From the NCBI RefSeq assembly GCF_964019385.1, contig NC_088654.1, forward strand, positions 17,994,174-18,058,173: a stretch of DNA of 64,000 nt, given 5' to 3'. The translations under genes were made by a program, and so were the position numbers. The notes under the pieces were generated by a model. It was not told the DNA's origin. It worked only from the letters and a program-made list of their open reading frames with translations, and did no database searches. The DNA is from Sycon ciliatum. Taxonomy: Eukaryota; Porifera; Calcarea; Leucosolenida; Sycettidae. This document shows positions 56,871-64,000 of this stretch, piece after piece; within the stretch, counting starts at the first letter, position 1, and each line of letters begins with the position of its first letter.

Positions 56871-56980
56871 CTGATCAAGCCATCTGTTGTTCTGACTAGT
56901 GTGTCACGGCTCTACCTTCCCGGTATCGAACTCTCTTGGATTTCTGCTGGAATTCACAACAGTATATATATATATATATA

Positions 56981-57154
56981 CCCAATGCTGTAGACAGCAA
57001 GCTGTTTCGGCCATAAAGGCCTCATCAGTACAGCTACGAGCTAAATAGGCCGAGCTACCAGCCATGGTGCAAAGGAGGCACCACAGACATTAAGGTAGCT
57101 CGTCGCTCTAGCGCCAGAGTGCTCAAACTACAAAATGTAGCGGGCATTGCGCGA
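56981..57154 (-). mobile_element. Hammerhead-bearing short element, copy 2
   Basis: Inverted, near-identical copy of 45571-45745, flanked on both sides by AT microsatellite (about 56962-56980 and 57153-57172). Confidence 0.75.
56987..57034 (-). ncRNA. Hammerhead ribozyme, structurally intact
   Basis: Identical to 45691-45738: 6-bp stem I, 4-bp stem II with UUUAU loop, 4-bp stem III with UU loop, complete core. Confidence 0.9.
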
Positions 57155-57449
57155 TATATATATATATATATATTTTTTTTTATACGAAAGTCCACTATAT
57201 TCCCGAATATGTGCGAGAAGTGGTGGCGGGGCCAGGCTGCTCAGCCGACCTCAAAGGTCTCGGCGTCTACGCAGACAAAGCGCGCCATAATGCAGTAAAA
57301 CCATGTAGAGGGGAGGAAGGTGGGAAATGAATAATAGTGAGAAACAAGGACAATGGGTACATGGTCGTGAGAGAAGCAGAGTGAAAGATAACGTCACATT
57401 GTGGTAAGGGGGGGGGGAGGATGCTAGTGAGGCACTAGTCTAAACCGTT

Positions 57450-60193
57450 TCATAGGGCGTCGGTGGCTGCTTGCCAGTTCAGGTGCAGTAGATACTTGTT
57501 GCATTTTTCCTTGAATGATTGGAGCTGGCTGGGTTGCGGCCGTGCTGGTAGAATGGTCGCTGGTAGGCTGTTCCACAAGGGAATGATGCAGTCTGGGTAG
57601 GAACCCTGGAGGCTGCTACGAATGCGCACGGCCAGCGTCGACTTGAGCTGGAGCGGGTGGCAGTGGGCAGTCTCCGTGGCTAACCTAGTGGATCGACCAC
57701 CCACTGGGCGGGGATTGGCTGGAGGTGGGAGGATGGGCTTCAGGGGGCTTGTTGTTGGAAGGTAAGACAGCTTGAACGTGAACGAAAACGCAGCAACCAG
57801 TCGGCGGTGTTTCAGGCTGGGGAGCCAGGCGCCTGGGCCAATCACCTTCAGTGCCTTGTGCTGGATTTTGTCCAGTCTGGATGTACCTGACCCCATCCAC
57901 ACCAGGAAGCAGTATTCCATTGTTGGCCGCACGAAGCCTTTGTAGACTGCCGTGCGGCCGCTGGAGTCCAACAGGGGCGCAACCTTTCTCAGGAAGTGTA
58001 GGCGTTGGGCAGCCTTTGAGGCCACGGCCCGGAGGTGTGCTGCGTAGGACAGTTGCGAGTCGAATGCTATGCCCCGAAGTTTAATTTCCTTCTCTTCAGG
58101 AACAGTCACTCCATTGAAGAGCACTGGTGGGAACTCTGGGGGAGGCTTGCGGTGGTCGATGATGAGGGCCTGAGATTTGGATGGCTCGAAGGTGACCTTC
58201 CACAGTCATTTACGTACAGGAGGAATAACGTTGGTCCAAGGATGCTACCTTGTGGTACCCCTGCTTGGATATGGTGCAGGGAGGACTCTTGGCCGCCCAC
58301 AACAGCCTGCAGGCGCCGGTTGTGCAGGTAGCTTTCCAGCCATCCGAGAAGCGGGCTGTCTAGACCGTACACGGAAGCCTTATGCAGCAGGCCAGCATGG
58401 CTGACTTTATCAAAGGCGCCTGCTATGGCTATCGCCAAAACATGGGCGGCTCCTCCTAGGCCGGCTGCTCGGGACCATTCACAGTGGAGCTTGGTTAAGA
58501 CGTCGGCTGTGCTCAGGCCCTTTCTGAACCCGAACTGTTTCGCAGAGATGACATTGTGGGATTCCACGAAACTGGTTATCTGACGATTGACAATTGTTTC
58601 CATCACTTTGGATATGATAGACAGCAGAGACACAGGTCTGTAGTGTTGAGGCAGGTTCTTGGATTTCTTCTTGTGAATGGGTGTGACTCTAGCTGTCTTC
58701 CAGGATGTCGGCATAACCATGCTGTAGAAGCTAAGGGAGAACAGTTTGGAGAGTGGCTTACTTAGGGGGTCGGCACACATCTTCAGAACTCGCGCGGGAA
58801 TGCAATCCGGTCCAGTAGCTTTCGATGCATTTAGGCGCCGGAGTTCTCTCTTGACAGTGGCAGGGCGGAACCGAACCGTTGAGAGCTTTTCAGCCGTGCG
58901 CTGAGCAACGTGGGAGAAATCAGTCGCTGGTTGGTTGGCGGGGAAGTCGTCGGCGCCCAGGCTGCACTTTGAGGCGAAATACTGCCCAAAACACTCAGCT
59001 TTTTCGGCATTCGATACGCATTCCAAACCAGGCTGCGGCGTGAGAGTTGGGATGGACGTGTTTCTGCTGCTGCCACCTGCTTGCTTGATGGTAGACCACC
59101 ACGAGCGGTTACTCAGGCTAGCTTTGAAGAGCTTAGTACGCAGGGTAGCCAGGCGGGCCACCTTGGCATGCTGGAGGATGTCATTACAACGTAGAGTGGC
59201 TGCTGAGGCTGTCTGCCGCGCTGCTGTTGACTTCTGCCGTCTGGCAGTAGCCCAAGCCCTCTCTTTTGCTTTTATGGCATCCGTGCACTCAGGGGTCCAC
59301 CAAGCTGGATCCGTCGGCCGGGATGTGAGTTGCCGGGATGGGATGAAACGTGACATACCCTGGAGGATAACTTCGGTGATGTTGGCGCACGACTCATCAG
59401 CGCTGGTGGTGAAGGCAGTTGACCAGTCATAGGCTAGGAAAAAGTGACAGAGGCGGTTCCAGTCTGCTTGGTTGTACCGCCAGACAGTGCGTGTGGTTTT
59501 TGGTTCACGGAACGCAGAGATAGGGAAGTCCATGGTGAGGACAGCGTGGTCAGAGGACCCCAGTGGGGCATGGCATTTCACGTGAACCGATTCACTAAAG
59601 TCAGACATCACAAGGTCCAGGGTGTTGTCTCCACGTGTGGGGATGTTGACATGTTGCTCCAGGCCATGAACATAGCAGAGTTCCTCGGCTGCTTCTCCTG
59701 CCGAGGTAGTCTTGGTGCTCCCTAGCCATGCTGCATTGTGGACATTGAAGTCCCCTGCGAGGATAACATAGTCACCGTGGCTGCGGGCCTCATCTAGGTG
59801 GGTATCAAGGTATTCGATCAGCTTGGTGTCTGTCCCGGCTGTGGAGCCTGATCGGTAGAGTGCACAGATAACAATCTTGGACCGGCTAGCTGTTGATACA
59901 GATATCCATATCACTTCGTGGTGTTCCGTGCTGAACCGGTCCAGGTGCTGGAAGGCCATGTTTGATTTCACCCAGATGGCAATTCCGCCTCCATGAGCGT
60001 TTCTGTCATGTCGGATTGGGGGAGCGTATCCGGACAGACAGACCTCACTGTCAGTGACCTTTGCGGTTGAGAATTTTGTCTCCGTAACAGCGATGACATC
60101 AGGTGAGGAGCACTTTGCAACATGTGCAAGTTCACCAAGCTTTGACTTTAGGCCAAAAGCATTGGTGAGTAGGAGCCTGAGGAAGCGCTTCAT
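57450..60193 (-). pseudogene. LINE ORF2: endonuclease and damaged RT
   Basis: ATG in an ATGA overlap with ORF1. Endonuclease is complete (LLTNAFGLKSKLGEL, VTETKFS, GGGIAIWVKS, VILAGDFNVHN, GSSDHAVL). RT has HYRPVSLLSIISKVMETIVN, but motif A reads AIAIAGAFDKVSH, with Ala where the first catalytic Asp belongs. After AGVPQGSILGPTLFLLYVND the frame shifts at about 58205 and resumes in another frame at KVTFEPSKS; the FADD segment (roughly 45 residues) is gone. The rest, to stop 57450, is intact (LRGIAFDSQLSYAAHL, ending QAATDAL). It cannot encode an active polymerase. Confidence 0.88.
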
Positions 60194-61293
60194 TGGTGAC
60201 CATGTAGGTCATGTTGTGGCGCAGATCCGTTTGATCTCTTCAGGTCTCCAGCCTCTGGTGGGGAGAGGTGGGAGTTTCTCCGTTTTTGGCCACCAGGCAG
60301 TGGAGTGGAGATGATGTCTGCCGGTGGTGGTGGCGGCGGTGGTGGCGGCGGTGGCGGCGGGGAGGAGGTTGAGCCCTGCTGCTGTTGTTGCTGTTGCTGT
60401 TTAGTCAGAACACTGGTAGAGGTGCTGTTTCTGCTACTGTGGCAGCGACTGCTGGTGCTGCCCTCAGAGCTGGTTTCAGAGAACCTCCATGGCCTGCAGT
60501 ATAGGGGTCTTGGCCAGAAGTTGGGCGCTGTAACTGTGGAGAATGAAGTGGCATCGATGGTCACTCTGGCGGAAGCACGCCCACTTTCTGACAGCCATAC
60601 ACTGCAGGTGTGGACAGGAATAGAGGCGCCTAGAAACTCACTCCTGGTTTTGATAAATTGCCTGAAGTGGCTCTCAGTGCTATCTGTGGCGATATTGCCC
60701 ACGTACACTACGGCACACTTGTTCTTGGGTGGTTCTGAGGAGACAAGCTTCCATGAGTCATCCTCGATAACATGGAAGATTGGCTTGCTGTTGGACTCTG
60801 TCACATCTGTCTGAGACTTGGACTCTGTCACATCTGTCTTGGGCTGTGACTCAGAACACTCTGCCTTTGCCAAGCCACCGCTTCCCCGGGCCTGGGGGCA
60901 GTGGGGCTTTCGACCCGCGCTTGTGACGCCAGTACGTGATACGGTGCTGCTGGGTTCCATGTGACCTGCAGCTTGCTTGGCGCTGCGTTTGCTGGCACGG
61001 GTACTACCGGTACTACTTTGCGTACGATGTACGTCTGCTTGAACTGGTGAGCTGTTTCTCGTCGTCTTCGACTGCATCCAGGCAATGGCGGAGTTTTTTG
61101 AAACAACTAACTCTTCCTTCAAATCTTTTACTTCCGCTGCCAGCTCACCAATTTTGCGTTTCATACGCGCTTCGCGATCAGCAGACTCGGTCGCGAACTT
61201 TGCCAGCGTTTGCATCACTGCAAGGAGACCCTGCTCAATCCCCGGGAGGGTGCAAAGCAGCTTCGTCACGGCCTCAGCAGAGAGCTCGCCCAT
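60190..61293 (-). CDS. LINE ORF1: coiled coil plus RRM-like domain
   Basis: 367 codons from MGELSAEAVTKLL. Residues about 30-65 form a coiled coil (REARMKRKIGELAAEVKDLK); about 100-160 is Ser/Thr-rich; about 185-275 is an RRM-like domain (CAVVYVGNIATDSTESHFRQ, FWPRPLYCRPW). The tail has 8 Gln and 13 Pro in runs from microsatellite. Likely role: RNA-binding chaperone of the element. The stop overlaps ORF2 as ATGA (60190-60193). Confidence 0.83.
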   Translation of the reverse strand: MGELSAEAVTKLLCTLPGIEQGLLAVMQTLAKFATESADREARMKRKIGELAAEVKDLKEELVVSKNSAIAWMQSKTTRNSSPVQADVHRTQSSTGSTRASKRSAKQAAGHMEPSSTVSRTGVTSAGRKPHCPQARGSGGLAKAECSESQPKTDVTESKSQTDVTESNSKPIFHVIEDDSWKLVSSEPPKNKCAVVYVGNIATDSTESHFRQFIKTRSEFLGASIPVHTCSVWLSESGRASARVTIDATSFSTVTAPNFWPRPLYCRPWRFSETSSEGSTSSRCHSSRNSTSTSVLTKQQQQQQQQGSTSSPPPPPPPPPPPPPADIISTPLPGGQKRRNSHLSPPEAGDLKRSNGSAPQHDLHGHQ

Positions 61294-62022
61294 GGCGAAG
61301 GGTTCCTGCCTGGCCCTACCTAACTATCTAGACTATCCTACACTATTTCTACTACTACTACTACTACCCACCTAGCTATCTCCAGTCCGGCCTGATGCCG
61401 GCTGGGATGTCCAAAAAAACGAAAAGCTACGAGCTTGAAAAACGCGTGCCACACTCGTAGCTGCAAAAAAATGTGTGAACCCTGGGACCAACAACATTAC
61501 ACCTTCAACACCGATACACAGAGAAATACACACAACAAAACACACACACACTCTTCTGATTGTCTGATTCACGGCCGAGCTATCTTCAAATGCGTCTACC
61601 CAAGGCAGATTAGAGAGATTCAAAACAGAATCTTTGAAATGTGACTCAATTGGCTAGTGAAACTCGCGACGGCTGCCATCACCATAAATACAAATCCTTC
61701 ATCTCATATTTCAACTGATGACACCTCTGGCCTCACTTCACCGCCTGGAAATAATTAGGTATTACTGTGGGTTGTCAGTCCAAATTGCAGTTATTCAGCT
61801 GGGGTACTTCAAACATGTACTGCAGGACGGCCGGAAGCAGTTTTTAATTGGTCCGTTAGCATTCTGGCCTTTCATACATAGCCTTAGTGATGATATGGCG
61901 GGTACATACGTGTACGCTCTCCACAGTAGGAAACATGTGTTGGTGGGGGAAAAGTTGGTCCGGTAATAACCTGACCAACCGGACCGGTTCTTGCGGGCCT
62001 ACCAGTAGTATTCTTTTATTCC

Positions 62023-62240
62023 CGTAGCCATGCAGAAGACGTTACTTCAGTAACGTCTGGCGCTAGCCAGGGTCCACACAGCTTTAATTTGGTGTTTGTT
62101 TGTTTGTTTGTTTGTTTGTTTGTTTGTGTCACGCCTGGCGCTATCCCGTATCTGTCCCGTACCGTATCGCACAGCTGGCCATTTGCTGGCTCCCGTATCT
62201 GTCCCGTACCGTACCATCAAACACAGCTGGCTACAAACAG
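62023..62240. repeat. Dispersed repeat, copy 2
   Basis: Same family as 11925-12120, including the palindrome agacgttacttcagtaacgt, a tgtt tandem run and cccgtatctgtcccgtaccg repeated twice. Confidence 0.7.
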
Positions 62241-63164
62241 CTGGCCACAATATTATGTACATGTATACGACTCCATGTGTGTTGCATATGTGCTTGAAGG
62301 GGACGGTTGCACTTTTTGTAGCTCCGTTTTATCTGAGTTTTCAGTCGTTCCTCTTACTAGTCTTGCCAAGGGGGTGGCTCTGGGTCCACCAGAGTTGCCC
62401 CTGGCGTATTTCTGAATTTGCTGGGGTGAGGGTTCCGCGACGCGGTCGCCAAGGCAGTGTCTTTTCAGTCACGACCGTTGTCGTCCTCGTCTCTCCATTC
62501 GCGGTGGTGTAGCTGACCCCCGAATGGTTTCAAACTGCGAAGCTCGGAGGAGTACAGTGGTGGCAGAGGCATGAGCTGTGAGTGGAGACGGTTGCTGGAG
62601 ATGGATGGTGATGCAGGGAGAAGAGTTACGCTGCCTGACGCCGCGTGGGAAATTGTTTGAACCTGCAATTTCAGTTCGAGCGCGGTGGACTTCTAGACGA
62701 TGTGTCCTCATGGCTGTTTTTCAACGCTTGGCCTATCGCTGATATCCCGGCATGGGATGTTCTTCCAGTGGAGTCCAGGTGGGACTTCGGGTGCCCACAC
62801 TCCATCACCTGGTTGATTGTTTCGGAACTGCAAAAATAATTATTGTTTCCTATTTTGTGCGCATCGCTTGTCATCTCTCTTTTCTATACGTCGCACACCA
62901 GATGTACTACTATCGCCGTCTTTCTCTTGCTTTCTCTCCCTGCTTGCTGTTTTTTTCTGTTTCTGTTGCCACTGTCCCTCATCATACCCATGCTTGGGTG
63001 GTGGGCGGCGTGACCCGTTAGGGTAGCTGCCAATACAGTACGACTCCCTGATGTATAGAGAGACTTTCTGGAAAGAAATAAGGAGACGAGGAGGAAATGA
63101 AATTAGAATGGATGTTAGTTGTCGAATAGGTGATAGGATGCGTCAGCAAAAACATACTTTGGAA

Positions 63165-63310
63165 GAGAGATCCCGTCGTCTCCAAAATAGGCGTGAACGG
63201 ACGAGTCAGCGCCGGTCACAGGAAACGTCGGCAGAGTGATCCCGTCGACTCCAGAACGCGCGTGCTCGGCAGAGTCAGCGCCTTCCCAGGAAACATTTCC
63301 ATCAGTTCCC
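63165..63310. repeat. 69-bp tandem repeat, two units
   Basis: Two diverged units containing atcccgtcg and gagtcagcgcc; open on the minus strand (GADSAEHARSGVDGITLP, GADSSVHAYFGDDGISLP). No splice sites or start support a gene. The neighbouring gcttccaagctctctcgtt also occurs at about 12870. Confidence 0.6.
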
Positions 63311-63490
63311 ACAACATGCACGATGAGCTTCCAAGCTCTCTCGTTTTCCATCGGAAGCCTCAACAGTGATGAACACAACTATTAAGACGGCCGATAACAG
63401 AGTAGAGGGGTATTGGGTGAGAAAAATAATAATAAAAAGTCAAGATATGTGAGAGCCTGATATAGGATATACGTTAGTAACATCACTTAC

Positions 63491-63562
63491 AGCAGGATTA
63501 GGTTGCGGAGCCCATCGAAGGAGTGCGGCGTAAGCGTGCTCAGTATGTTCTCTGACATATAC
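63491..63562 (-). CDS. Gene 1 LRR exon (most 5' in window)
   Basis: Exactly 72 bp between an AG acceptor (minus strand) and a GTAAG donor, phase 2 at both ends. Encodes one 24-residue LRR of extracellular type, starting YMSENILSTL and carrying the F..L..L pattern (SFDGLRNL). Nearest downstream LRR exon is 9.2 kb away because two retroelements occupy the intron. Further 5' exons must lie beyond the window. Confidence 0.85.
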
Positions 63563-64000
63563 CTGTGCAAGGAGCATAATATGGAAAGTTACAAGCCGCC
63601 AGGAATTTTCACGAATACAGCTGGAAACATCTCAAAGGAATGTAATGATTGTGCCTGATGCAGCTGCTGATGCAGCACATCATTTTCTTAACCCCAGGAA
63701 GGTTGTTACCACACTACAGTTGTACAGTCGTTAGTACGTGTACGACATCGTTTACAAGACAAACCTCATTTTAAGTATTCAACGTTCAAACATTTCCTGA
63801 CGCCTGAAATGCGTACATTCATGTCCGGATATAATAGTAGATCTTACCCGTCATAAGACAAACATATCGAAACCCCTGGGTTTACCTACAAGCAAGGGTA
63901 GACCTGCACCCTCAAAGAATCCTTTCTGCTTCTCCCGTGAGCATGTCGAGTCCCCACACAGGAACTATTCTCTCCCCAGGCATTTTTTGATAGTGTGGAC
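63563..64000. other. Intron sequence of gene 1, nothing recognised
   Basis: No exon, element or RNA motif was identified here upstream of the first visible LRR exon. Confidence 0.6.

Larger units (their letters stand above)
55395..56902 (+). mobile_element. Penelope-like fragment between 333-bp inverted repeats
   Basis: Left arm 55395-55727, right arm 56570-56902, near-identical reverse complements. Between them lies one ORF for the C-terminal part of a Penelope-like protein. Each arm carries a hammerhead motif. Terminal repeats with hammerheads, sometimes inverted, are known for Penelope-like elements. Confidence 0.85.

Noticed and set aside
60305..60814. Plus-strand frame with Gly and Cys runs
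   Set aside because: Antisense of the poly-Pro and poly-Gln stretches of LINE ORF1.
63115..63378. Extracellular repeat exon on the minus strand
   Set aside because: In-frame 23-residue repeats are attractive, but no acceptor/donor pair with a phase fitting gene 1 was found.

Overview
This is nuclear DNA from an animal, most likely a marine invertebrate; a sponge or another early-branching lineage is possible, but the sequence alone cannot settle this. The evidence is GT-AG introns, 72-bp leucine-rich-repeat (LRR) exons, an adhesion-type G-protein-coupled receptor (aGPCR), and a dense mix of CR1/Jockey-like LINEs, a Ty3-like LTR element, a Penelope-like element, many MITEs and long microsatellites. 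Nothing prokaryotic was seen.

Two genes lie head-to-tail on the minus strand. Gene 1 runs from beyond the right edge to a stop at 14573. I could build it exon by exon with matching splice phases: at least nine intact LRR exons of exactly 72 bp (63491 down to 38418), one dead LRR exon (44176-44247), a probable bridging exon (35163-35299), an EGF-like exon (32291-32608), a mucin-like Ser/Thr-rich exon (31256-32001), six exons of GAIN domain and GPS (30833 to 25906), and four exons for the seven-helix domain and acidic tail (19572 to 14573). It predicts a receptor with LRR - EGF - mucin stalk - GAIN/GPS - 7TM architecture. Gene 2 starts at 8064 with a signal peptide and LRR N-cap and has three more 72-bp LRR exons (4965, 2329, 1152) before leaving the left edge; it looks like a tandem paralogue.

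The introns hold most of the sequence. Main insertions: a CR1-like LINE nested in an older LINE (2440-4917); a LINE remnant (5739-7239); a 5'-truncated LINE (19810-21085); LINE 3' fragments (32850-33943 and 40680-41530); a nearly intact two-ORF LINE (47112-53700) split by a very young Ty3-like element with 299-bp LTRs (48590-51734); a Penelope-like fragment between 333-bp inverted repeats (55395-56902); and a second two-ORF LINE (57450-61293) with two lesions in its polymerase active site. At least seven MITE or foldback copies are also present.

The most interesting signals are eight hammerhead-ribozyme motifs, two of them structurally perfect (45691-45738 and, on the minus strand, 56987-57034), one pair in tandem, two in the inverted arms of the Penelope-like element. 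Next are the LTR element, whose single reading frame has lost reverse transcriptase and RNase H in frame while keeping gag, protease and the integrase core, and the receptor itself with its phase-symmetric LRR exon array undergoing duplication and decay.
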